From a virus, in the IMG/VR virus record IMGVR_UViG_3300032242_001702, positions 1 through 47,237 of that record: a stretch of DNA of 47,237 nucleotides; one strand, written 5' to 3'. Shown in pieces: positions 34,567 through 41,758 of this stretch. A program made the translations under genes and the position numbers. Within the stretch, counting starts at the first letter, position 1. Each line of letters begins with the position of its first letter. The notes below the pieces were generated by a model that made no database searches, was not told where the DNA came from, and worked only from the letters and a program-made list of their open reading frames with translations.

Positions 34567-36650
34567 TGTGAACCCCCTGAAATATTGGTGCGCGGACCCA
34601 TATCGCCGCTCTGACCTGAGCTCTGCTGTCCGCCCTGAGCATCGGCTGCGTTCTGCCCCATGCCGCCATGACCAGGGATGCCCTGCTGCATAGCTGCTGC
34701 CTGAGCCATCTTCTGCTGCTGCTCGATCTGTTCTTCCGACGGCACGATGTCGTTGCCAGGCAAACCAATGTCCTGAGCAACCGAGCGGAGGATCTCCGCG
34801 CGGCCCTTCGGACCGATGATCTGCATGTCCATCGGGTTCGCCGTGATCTGCAGGAACTCGAGCTGGCGAGCACGCTGCGTTTCGCGTTGCACGGCGACCG
34901 AGACGCCCATGACGCGGACCTTTTCCTCGCCTGTGAGAAGGCCCGACTGATCGGTGAGCATCACCATGTCGAAGAGGTTGGACAGCAACGGATCGAGCAC
35001 GTCGCGGTCGATATTCGCCGCAACGGTCTGGAGGATTTTGGATGCGTTGCCCATGAGCATCGCGAGGCCGGAGGCTGTACGACCTGCGCCGCCACCAGGG
35101 CCAGAACCAGAAAGATATTTGGGAATAGCCGAAAGATCGTCGGCCATGTTCACAAACTGCGAATAAACACTCAACAATTCCTGAGCGTTAGAGTTAGGCT
35201 GAAAGAAATCCACAGGCTTTTGGCTATTGTTACCCATTGGATCACTGGTCGTGTGCCAGCGCTTCCACGGATAAAGCTCTTCGCCGTCTTCGTCAGGGGA
35301 CAAGCGGTCATCGTTGATCGTGACCTGCGGACCTGATGCGATCGACATGTTGTTGATCAACGCGCGAAGCGTAGCATTACCCGCCTCTTGAATGTCGTTG
35401 AGAATGTCTGGAAGGCCGTTGCCCACTGGGGTACCGGGCACCTTCTCGAATGAAGTGATATAATAGGGGTGACGCTTGCGCGGCGAAGGCGCGAGCTGGC
35501 ACTTGATCACGTAATTGCCGATGATCCATGCCTGCACGTAATAGTCGCGCAGCGGATCAGGGATCTGTTTCTCGTCAAAGCCATAGTCGACCAGCATTTG
35601 GCCTTGTACGTTGCCCGTATATTCAAGGCAGGTGATGAGACCAGACTGGTTGAGCTGCGGGTTCTCGCGACTTTCCTGGACAGCACGCTCGGAGTCGGTC
35701 TGGTCCCAGTTATCCACAAGGCCGCCGCGACCATAGAGGCTAAGAACTTCTTTGATGGCTTCCTGGTTGTAACCAGGCAGGTCCAAAAGGTCGTTGAGGT
35801 CAGAGCGGGTCAAGCGCGTACGCTCGATCACCGAAGCATCTTCGATGTCCGAAACGCCTGGTGTCCACCAGATGTCAAACGGAGAAACGCGGCCCCAAGT
35901 CAGTTTAGGTGTCTGTTTAATCATGGCCGAGTTACCTTCCCAGGTAACGGTCGGAAGGATACGGACGACTGGGCCTTTGAGGACAGCGAACGGAAAAAGC
36001 GGCAAATCAGCAATAAATTCTGCCAATGCTTTATAGAAACCACCCTCTTTGAGGATCTCGTCAAGCTTATCTTCAGCGATGCGGGCCTGCTCTACGCCTT
36101 TTTTCTTGGCGGCCTGGCGCGCGGCTTCCACGAGCTGCATGGTGCGGTCGCGGATCTGGTCGATGTCCGGCTGTTGTCCGGACGCGCTCAGGCTCTGGAT
36201 TTCGGCTTGGGTAAGCTGTTGGATCGAAGCAATGATGTTTTGTGGAATGGTCGGATCGTCCGGAGCGTCGAGACCCCAAGGGCGATCAGGCGACAGATAG
36301 ACATCTCGCAACAAGCTCGAGGCACCGCGGCATTTCATTGCGACGATGCGAGCGTAGATCTCCGAACCACCAAAGCGCCGGATTTCGTTGAGCTTATTCG
36401 AGTCGTACTGACCGTTGAAAACACGCAGGGCATTAAGCAACCGGTCGGACCAGCCGGCCGCCGCGTTGTTGCGGTGGCGTTTGAACGTATCAAACTCGCG
36501 ATGAATAAAATTCGCGAGCCCGGTGAGCTCATCCGATGAATTAGCAGCATCTTGGGAGGCCGCAAGTTCCTCATCCCGTGCCTTGATCGCGGCACTGAGT
36601 TGAGGCTCGCCAACCACCCTGAGTACGCTGCCCATTGGTGTTACTGCCAT
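34563..36650 (-). CDS. Portal protein
   Basis: 695 residues. RRFGGSEIYARIVAMKCRGASSLLRDVYL, then WWTPGVSDIEDA, EYTGNVQGQMLVDYGFDEKQ, WIIGNYVIKCQ and the P-V-GNGLPDILNDIQEAGNATLRALINNM segment match podophage portal proteins (ring of the packaging motor and connector). First gene of the minus-strand late operon and divergent from the terminase genes. A perfect inverted repeat (35932-35947) encodes TWEGN. Confidence 0.85.
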   Translation of the reverse strand: MAVTPMGSVLRVVGEPQLSAAIKARDEELAASQDAANSSDELTGLANFIHREFDTFKRHRNNAAAGWSDRLLNALRVFNGQYDSNKLNEIRRFGGSEIYARIVAMKCRGASSLLRDVYLSPDRPWGLDAPDDPTIPQNIIASIQQLTQAEIQSLSASGQQPDIDQIRDRTMQLVEAARQAAKKKGVEQARIAEDKLDEILKEGGFYKALAEFIADLPLFPFAVLKGPVVRILPTVTWEGNSAMIKQTPKLTWGRVSPFDIWWTPGVSDIEDASVIERTRLTRSDLNDLLDLPGYNQEAIKEVLSLYGRGGLVDNWDQTDSERAVQESRENPQLNQSGLITCLEYTGNVQGQMLVDYGFDEKQIPDPLRDYYVQAWIIGNYVIKCQLAPSPRKRHPYYITSFEKVPGTPVGNGLPDILNDIQEAGNATLRALINNMSIASGPQVTINDDRLSPDEDGEELYPWKRWHTTSDPMGNNSQKPVDFFQPNSNAQELLSVYSQFVNMADDLSAIPKYLSGSGPGGGAGRTASGLAMLMGNASKILQTVAANIDRDVLDPLLSNLFDMVMLTDQSGLLTGEEKVRVMGVSVAVQRETQRARQLEFLQITANPMDMQIIGPKGRAEILRSVAQDIGLPGNDIVPSEEQIEQQQKMAQAAAMQQGIPGHGGMGQNAADAQGGQQSSGQSGDMGPRTNISGGSQ
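35932..35947. repeat. Dispersed inverted repeat (perfect)
   Basis: TTACCT-TCCC-AGGTAA in the portal gene, encoding TWEGN. Confidence 0.85.
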
Positions 36651-36682
36651 AAAAGAGACCCTTGCTCTCGACGTTTACAAAC

Positions 36683-36712
36683 TAAATACAGTATGATTGG
36701 TGTGGTTTGCAA
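36683..36712 (-). promoter_or_regulatory. Candidate promoter for the late operon
   Basis: On the minus strand TTGCAA (36707-36712) and TATTTA (36683-36688) are separated by 18 bases, close to sigma70 -35/-10 spacing. It lies in the only gap (36651-36738) between the divergent portal and terminase genes. No equally good plus-strand promoter was found there. Prediction by eye only. Confidence 0.4.
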
Positions 36713-36738
36713 CTATTCTAGATGGAGCGGAGCAGTAA

Positions 36739-37215
36739 ATGAATGCTCTTGTGGAGCACCACGCCAGCTTCGACAATGTAACTTTGTTGAAACTTGCACG
36801 TGAAATCGCGATGGATATTGCCCCTCTGGGGGATGTACTCAGCCGGTTACAAATTGATCAAAACGAGTGGGAAACCATCTCGAAACAACCCTCATTCCAG
36901 GGTCTACTCCGGAGTGAGCTGGAGGCTTGGCAGTCTGCAACCAACACTGCGGAACGGGTGAAATTGAAGTCACTTTCCATGGTCGAAGAGGTGCTGCCTG
37001 AAATGTATGCCCGGATGCACGATGGCCGGGAAAACCTCACCGCCAAGAACGAAGTCCTCAAAACGATCTCGCGTTTGGCCGGTATCGGGGGCTCAACAGT
37101 CGATGGTAGCGTCTCCGGAGAGCGTTTGTCTGTGACAATCAACCTTGGCGCTGACCACCAACTCAAGATCGAAAAAGATGTTACCCCAAAGGTAATTGAT
37201 GGAGAGTCTACATGA
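36739..37215 (+). CDS. Putative small terminase subunit
   Basis: 158 residues: helical N-terminus with LAREIAMDIAPLGDVLSRLQIDQNEWETI, a segment SSFQGLLRSELEAWQSATNTAERVKL and a C-terminal beta region. GGAG lies upstream of the ATG. Helix-rich and just before the large subunit with a small gene between, it is a good candidate for the DNA-recognition subunit, but no diagnostic motif exists. The 5-nt loop form of the inverted repeat (37181-37195) encodes TPKV near the C-terminus. Confidence 0.65.
   Translation: MNALVEHHASFDNVTLLKLAREIAMDIAPLGDVLSRLQIDQNEWETISKQPSFQGLLRSELEAWQSATNTAERVKLKSLSMVEEVLPEMYARMHDGRENLTAKNEVLKTISRLAGIGGSTVDGSVSGERLSVTINLGADHQLKIEKDVTPKVIDGEST
37181..37195. repeat. Dispersed inverted repeat (5-nt loop form)
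   Basis: TTACC-CCAAA-GGTAA in the small terminase-like gene, encoding TPKV in a different frame from most copies. Confidence 0.75.
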
Positions 37216-37463
37216 CTGAGATCATCGACTTCAAAAGTCGCACCAAACATCTTGCCGAACCAGACCAGACCGTAGTCGAGTTTTTGAAAGATATTATTGA
37301 AAAGAAATGGCTCGATGGAGCCGTCTCAGTTCTTGTAGTGACGATGGATGAAGCCGGTGTTGTCGAACTCTATGCCACCCAAAACCTTGCACCCATGGAA
37401 CAGCTCTGGATGGCGGAAATCGCCAAGCAGGATGCTGTCGCCCCCGAGGAAGAAGACGAATAA
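37212..37463 (+). CDS. Small acidic protein between terminase subunits
   Basis: 83 residues, starting MTEIIDFKSRTKHLAE; alternating helices and strands (VSVLVVTMDEAGVVELYA) with an acidic tail (VAPEEEDE). Overlaps both neighbours by one to four bases. Function unknown; probably expressed with terminase. Confidence 0.65.
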   Translation: MTEIIDFKSRTKHLAEPDQTVVEFLKDIIEKKWLDGAVSVLVVTMDEAGVVELYATQNLAPMEQLWMAEIAKQDAVAPEEEDE

Positions 37464-38902
37464 TGGCCTCTATCGTTTATACCGCGCCCCCAACATGTGC
37501 GCGCTTCATGAAATCGGACGCGTTCGGCCGGATGATTGCCGGTCCTGTGGGCTCCGGCAAAACGACTGCGTGTCTGTTTGAACTGTTTCGCCGCGCTCTC
37601 GAGCAGGAACCCGCCCCTGATGGGCTGCGCTATACCCGCTTTGCCATCGTGCGACAGACCTTGAAGCAGCTCCGCGACACGGTGCTCAAGGACATCGTGT
37701 CATGGCTCGACGGTGTGGCGACCTATAAGGTCTCCGAGAACACAATCTTCATCAATTTTGGTGACGTGCGGTCCGAGTGGCTGCTCATCCCGCTCGAGGA
37801 TCAAGAGGACCAGAGGCGTCTCTTGTCCATGCAGCTCACGGGCGCATGGATGTCGGAGTGCATCGAGATGGATGTGGGGATCATCTCCCCACTCGCCGGC
37901 CGTGTCGGCCGTTACCCGAAGTCGGGTGCCACCTGGATGGGCATCATCGCCGATACCAACATGCCTTCGATCGGTTCGCCCTGGCATGATTTTATGGAGC
38001 TCACCACGCCACCGGACTGGCAGGTGTTCATTCAGCCGTCGGGCATGAGCTCAGATGCTGAGAACCTGCAGTGGCTGACTCAGACCCCTGAGACGCTCAA
38101 GCTGCCGGAGACCCACGAGGAACGCATCGCGCAGGGGCGCAAATACTACGAGCGCTTCGTACGCTCGAACTCGCCGGAATGGTGCAAGAGGTATGTCTAC
38201 GCAGAATATGGCGACGACCCGTCGGGCACCGCCGTGTTCGGCAAGAGCTTCAAGATCACCTACCACGTCGCAGACGACGTACAGCCCATCTCAGGGTACC
38301 CGCTGCTGGTCGGCCTCGACTTCGGTCGCGACCCATGCGCCATCATCTGCCAGCCCGACCACAAGGGGCGCCTGCTCGTCCTCGAGGAGATCATCGCCGA
38401 GGACATCGGCCTCGAGCTCCAGATGCAGCGCGCGATCAAACCAGCACTGTTGCAAGAACGCTACATGGGTAGGGGCATCGTGATCGTCGGTGACCCTGCC
38501 GGCAAGCAGCGCTCGACCCTCTATGAGGAGACCTCCTTCGACCTGGTGAAGCGCGCAGGCTTCAACGCCTACCCGGCTCCGACCAACGATATCGACAAGC
38601 GGCTCGCCGCGGTCGAGGCGTGGCTCCTGGGACAGCGGGACGGCGGGCCTGCTGTCCTCATCGACGGGAAGCGCTGCCCCAAGCTGGTGCGTGGTCTCTC
38701 GGGCGGCTATCGCTATGGGAAGACGCGTGGGGGTATCAGGAGGGTTACACCCGACAAGAACGAGTACAGCCACGTCCTGGACGCCTTCCAGTACGCTTGT
38801 GTCGCTGCGCACGGCGGAATGGTGGACATGATCGCCAGCCGGCTCAAGACCCGCCGGGCACCACGTCAGGGCTCTCGGGTGTCGTCCTCCGCCTGGACCT
38901 AG
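37463..38902 (+). CDS. Large terminase subunit (packaging ATPase/nuclease)
   Basis: 479 residues. Walker A is GPVGSGKTT at 27-35; WMSECIE in the ATPase half is a Walker B-like segment. The nuclease domain starts with LVGLDFGRDP (D286), then VIVGDP and HVLDAFQYA with further acidic residues. The length and order fit terminase large subunits of podophages. It provides packaging power and cuts concatemers. Convergent with the short gene at 38899. Confidence 0.88.
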   Translation: MASIVYTAPPTCARFMKSDAFGRMIAGPVGSGKTTACLFELFRRALEQEPAPDGLRYTRFAIVRQTLKQLRDTVLKDIVSWLDGVATYKVSENTIFINFGDVRSEWLLIPLEDQEDQRRLLSMQLTGAWMSECIEMDVGIISPLAGRVGRYPKSGATWMGIIADTNMPSIGSPWHDFMELTTPPDWQVFIQPSGMSSDAENLQWLTQTPETLKLPETHEERIAQGRKYYERFVRSNSPEWCKRYVYAEYGDDPSGTAVFGKSFKITYHVADDVQPISGYPLLVGLDFGRDPCAIICQPDHKGRLLVLEEIIAEDIGLELQMQRAIKPALLQERYMGRGIVIVGDPAGKQRSTLYEETSFDLVKRAGFNAYPAPTNDIDKRLAAVEAWLLGQRDGGPAVLIDGKRCPKLVRGLSGGYRYGKTRGGIRRVTPDKNEYSHVLDAFQYACVAAHGGMVDMIASRLKTRRAPRQGSRVSSSAWT

Positions 38903-39093
38903 TGAACCCGCACGATGGTGACGGAGGACCATGCTTCCTGGATTTTCTCCCGGAGCTGCTGCATCACGGCGATCTCATAGGCGCAGTCCTCGCGAGCTTC
39001 TTCATCGTCTTCGGGGATAACATGCTCAAGCAGCACCTCGTGGCGCTCGATCATCGTATCCAGGACATCGAGGTAGTCCGCGACGCCTACCAC
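38899..39093 (-). CDS. Small acidic helical protein
   Basis: 64 residues from a GTG start next to the stop of the excisionase-like gene. A helix rich in Glu and Asp (IPEDDEEAREDCAYEIAVMQQLREKIQEA). The 3' end overlaps the terminase stop by four bases. It is the last gene of the integration operon; role unknown. Confidence 0.5.
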   Translation of the reverse strand: MVGVADYLDVLDTMIERHEVLLEHVIPEDDEEAREDCAYEIAVMQQLREKIQEAWSSVTIVRVH

Positions 39094-39094
39094 G

Positions 39095-39391
39095 TTACAC
39101 GCGCGTGACCGGGACTGTGTTGCGACGCATCCAGTCCTGCACGTCCTCGATGCGGTACATCACGCCCTTGCCCGTCTTCACATAGTCCGGACCCTGCTTA
39201 AGGCGACGCCACTCGCGCAGCGTATCCGGCGTAACATCGAGGACCAAAGCGAGCTGATCAATGGTCATGACACCGATTAATACGCGAAGTTTACCGGCAT
39301 CTTCCCCTTCCAATAGTGTCATATTCCAAGTGCCCCGATGATTATTTTCACAGACCGGAGCGGTTATAGGTCGCTTTGGTACATGTTTCAA
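39095..39391 (-). CDS. HTH excisionase-like DNA-binding protein
   Basis: 98 residues. Residues about 41-60 form a MerR/excisionase-like winged helix (MTIDQLALVLDVTPDTLREW) followed by a basic wing and MYRIEDVQDWM. Such small proteins next to an integrase act as excisionases or local regulators. SD-like AAGG is nine bases before the ATG. It follows the integrase gene in the same direction. Confidence 0.7.
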   Translation of the reverse strand: MKHVPKRPITAPVCENNHRGTWNMTLLEGEDAGKLRVLIGVMTIDQLALVLDVTPDTLREWRRLKQGPDYVKTGKGVMYRIEDVQDWMRRNTVPVTRV

Positions 39392-39415
39392 GCCTTACGA
39401 ATTTTTCTAACAGCC

Positions 39416-40462
39416 TTATTTCTGAATAATAGTAGGTCTCAAGTGGGTATAACGGGCGAGATGCTTCCATGTTTTGTGTCCTGAGATGGCCGCGACCTTA
39501 GGTATATCATACCCGGCCTCGAATAACCTTGATATCCCGTCATGTCGTAGGTCGTGAAAATGCAGATTTGTAATTGCACAATTAGTAGTCGCCCTCATGA
39601 AGCTATGGGTGACGGCGATTTCCCGTGGCTCAAAGACGTAATCCTTACCTGACGAGGTAAGCGCCCTCCGCTTGATGATTTCCACGGGGTCGATGACGCT
39701 TCCATGAAAACTGAAATGCCCTGTGACGAGAGGCACCACCTCGTCGCGACCGCCCGGCCGTCTCGGGTCTTTGCGTCCGCGAAGGAGCGCAGTTCGGTCT
39801 TGCAAATCGACGTCGCTAAACCGTAGCCCGCCCGGACCCGTGATCTCGCCGAGTCGCATACAGGTGGCTATCGCAAATAACACCATATCAGCCATCGGAA
39901 TGTCGGACCGCACCTGACCAAACCACGTCATGAGTTTGTGCAGCTCCTCCTCAGTGGGGCGACGATCGCGCTCCTCGGAACTCGCCACGACGCCAGCATG
40001 GCGCAGGCTCTTGACCGCAGCCGTCAGCTCGAGGCGCGCGAACTGTGCTTCCCGGTTCCCGGCCAGCACACCACCGTGCCCAAGTGTGACCCCGAGATAT
40101 GTGAGCTCCTGGAGAATGGTCGCTGGCTTCTTGCCGGCACGCGCCCGCTTCGCGGCGTAGGTGGAGATTGTGCCCGTGGTGATCTCGGTCATCCGGTATG
40201 TCCCCCAATATGGGAGTAGCACCCGCTCGATGGTCCGATGCTTGGTAGGGCTCACACGCATCAGGCGCTCGAAATAGTCCCCCACAAGTTCTGCAAATGT
40301 AAGGTTCGGGTTGTCTGACCGTGAGGTGGTCAGACGGTGTTCCTCGTCACGAGCCCAACGGACGGCATCGTTCTTGGTGGGGAAGATTTTGGAGACGGTG
40401 GGTTTTCCAGTGAGACGAACCTGAGCACGCCAACCTGACTGGATCTTATAGATGGAGGCCAT
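39416..40462 (-). CDS. Tyrosine recombinase (phage integrase)
   Basis: 348 residues from the ATG at 40462, with AGGG just before it. Catalytic residues are R203 (CMRLGEI), H303 and R306 (HDLRHDG), H329 (SGHKTW) and the nucleophile Y338 (ARYTHLRP). N-terminal part fits the arm-binding and core-binding domains. It would carry out integration and excision. The gene marks the phage as temperate or recently so. A perfect inverted repeat (39645-39660) encodes TSSGK. Confidence 0.9.
   Translation of the reverse strand: MASIYKIQSGWRAQVRLTGKPTVSKIFPTKNDAVRWARDEEHRLTTSRSDNPNLTFAELVGDYFERLMRVSPTKHRTIERVLLPYWGTYRMTEITTGTISTYAAKRARAGKKPATILQELTYLGVTLGHGGVLAGNREAQFARLELTAAVKSLRHAGVVASSEERDRRPTEEELHKLMTWFGQVRSDIPMADMVLFAIATCMRLGEITGPGGLRFSDVDLQDRTALLRGRKDPRRPGGRDEVVPLVTGHFSFHGSVIDPVEIIKRRALTSSGKDYVFEPREIAVTHSFMRATTNCAITNLHFHDLRHDGISRLFEAGYDIPKVAAISGHKTWKHLARYTHLRPTIIQK
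39645..39660. repeat. Dispersed inverted repeat (perfect)
   Basis: TTACCT-GACG-AGGTAA in the integrase gene, encoding TSSGK. Full 6-bp stem. Confidence 0.85.
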
Positions 40463-40470
40463 GGCTACCC

Positions 40471-40488
40471 TGTGCAATCCATGTGCAG
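40471..40488. repeat. TGTGCA direct-repeat unit 1
   Basis: TGTGCAA-TCCA-TGTGCAG. It lies directly before the integrase ATG, so a protein bound here could control integrase expression. The matching unit is 209 bases away. Confidence 0.6.
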
Positions 40489-40653
40489 TGAACCCTGCAC
40501 GAGACCCAATCTAGCCAGCGCGTACCCCATGTCAAACCAGGTAACGGCTTTATTCTAACTAGGTGAAACTGTTGGATTTTTCAGGGTTTTTAATGGCTTG
40601 GGTTTTTTCTGGTCTTGCAAATACTGGTATATGACGCGGCCTTAAAACACGTT

Positions 40654-40669
40654 TGGGATCAAAGGGTTA
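40654..40669. repeat. 16-bp direct repeat, copy 1
   Basis: TGGGATCAAAGGGTTA, identical to 41609-41624. The pair flanks the first two early genes. It could be an attachment core, an origin element or an early regulatory site. Confidence 0.5.
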
Positions 40670-40679
40670 GATGGTGTTA

Positions 40680-40697
40680 TGTGCAAGACCTGTGCAG
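40680..40697. repeat. TGTGCA direct-repeat unit 2
   Basis: TGTGCAA-GACC-TGTGCAG, the same direct hexamer pair and spacing as at 40471. Candidate arm-type site for integrase or excisionase, or an operator. Confidence 0.55.
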
Positions 40698-41004
40698 GGG
40701 CAGAAAATGCACCAAGGTGTCACCTAGGTAAAAATGCCAATTTTTTGGCCTAGGTATTTCTAAGGTACCTAAAAAGAAGGGGTGGGGGTGGCCCTGGCTG
40801 GTCCAGATGGGGGTGGGGGTAGGGGCCACCCTCGATGGCGCAGAACGGTGGCCGGTCCAACCGTCGCAACATCGAAAAATAGAATACTGCGATGATGACG
40901 CATTCGCGATCTTACGGATTAGCCTCGACGAGATTTTTTACCTGAACAGGTCATGTCCATTCCTTAATGCTTATATGTAAGGGGTTCAACAATAGGACAT
41001 GACC

Positions 41005-41208
41005 ATGAAACGGAAACAAACAAAAACAGTCAAAGGGCGCGATGCTTCGATGACGATACGGATTACAACATTCAAATATACAGTCGATGCGCAATTCGTT
41101 TTGTTCGGGCCAGTCGAGCAAGTTCAAAAGCCGGATGCGGTGCGCGGCGCGGCAAGCTCTCTTGATGATGTTCTCTCGCGCTATTACGGGACGGTGAGCA
41201 ATGGTTGA
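41005..41208 (+). CDS. Small early protein, unknown function
   Basis: 67 residues from the ATG at 41005, preceded by AGGA; an ATG six bases earlier is too close to the ribosome site. Basic N-terminus (MKRKQTKTVKGRD) and a strand-rich middle. The ATG lies at the right end of the inverted repeat GGACATGACC. Likely first gene of the early plus-strand operon. Confidence 0.55.
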   Translation: MKRKQTKTVKGRDASMTIRITTFKYTVDAQFVLFGPVEQVQKPDAVRGAASSLDDVLSRYYGTVSNG

Positions 41209-41425
41209 TTTATTTAACGGTCAATTACCTGATCAGGTCAAGCCGTTTGCTCGGCGCGATCTTCTAGCAATGCCGCGCGCGAATGATTGCGCGGCGCGGC
41301 TCCATCGGATGCCTGAGCCGAAACATGATCTCGGCGATTATCGTGAAGGCATGACGCGCTTCGAAGCGGCAAAGGCTGGTGTCTTGTTTGTAACATGCAA
41401 GCCGTCGAAGCGTTCGACGGTCTGA
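41201..41425 (+). CDS. Small early protein, unknown function
   Basis: 74 residues, overlapping the previous stop by eight bases. MVDLFNGQLPDQVKPFARRDLL and a C-terminal GMTRFEAAKAGVLFVTC segment. An inverted-repeat copy with a GATC spacer (41225-41240) begins 24 bases after the ATG and encodes LPDQV. Family not recognised. Confidence 0.5.
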   Translation: MVDLFNGQLPDQVKPFARRDLLAMPRANDCAARLHRMPEPKHDLGDYREGMTRFEAAKAGVLFVTCKPSKRSTV

Positions 41426-41758
41426 CGGCAAGGCGAGGGGGGCGGCAACGCTCTCCTCTCTCTCTCTTATTCTTTATTCTTTATTCTTTATTTTATACAT
41501 TTCAACTAACGGGCCACGGGCGGGACGGTGAGACGGTCGCGGCATAACATCATTTCTCTTTTTCACTGAAAAACAAAACAAAGAATAAAGAATAAGCGTC
41601 GACATGAATGGGATCAAAGGGTTACGGGTTTTATATTCTTTATTGCGCCTCGGCGCGTTAGTCCATTTCCGGACGATCTTGATCGGATGACCTGATCAGG
41701 TAACATAAACAAGGCGCGCCACCTATCACACCGCGCCGCATTTACAGGGGTTTAGACC
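41426..41758. other. AT-rich non-coding region with repeats
   Basis: 333 bases without a gene. Holds tandem TTATTCT/TTCTTTA runs (41467-41492), an exact 17-bp inverted copy (CTTATTCTTTATTCTTT at 41466 and its complement at 41580), the second copy of TGGGATCAAAGGGTTA (41609) and an inverted-repeat copy with GATC spacer (41688-41703). The AT-rich iterated repeats would suit a replication origin, but nothing proves it. Confidence 0.5.
41609..41624. repeat. 16-bp direct repeat, copy 2
   Basis: Identical to 40654-40669. Next to AT-rich repeats. Confidence 0.5.

Larger units (their letters stand above)
40463..41004. promoter_or_regulatory. Repeat-rich non-coding control region, possible attP
   Basis: About 540 bases without a gene, between the divergent integrase and early genes. 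It holds two TGTGCAA-N4-TGTGCAG units (40471-40488 and 40680-40697), TCACCTAGGTAA (40720-40731, the inverted-repeat arms with no spacer), a second CCTAGGTA (40749), two clusters of G-runs (40779-40791, 40809-40825) inside a 9-bp inverted repeat (GGGTGGCCC/GGGCCACCC), one inverted-repeat copy (40938), and a 10-bp inverted repeat GGTCATGTCC/GGACATGACC (40949 and 40995) ahead of the first early gene. The usual place for attP and early regulation. Confidence 0.6.

Noticed and set aside
35469-36539. Long plus-strand frame opposite the portal gene
   Set aside because: The portal protein is well supported; this frame has no motif and no start signal.
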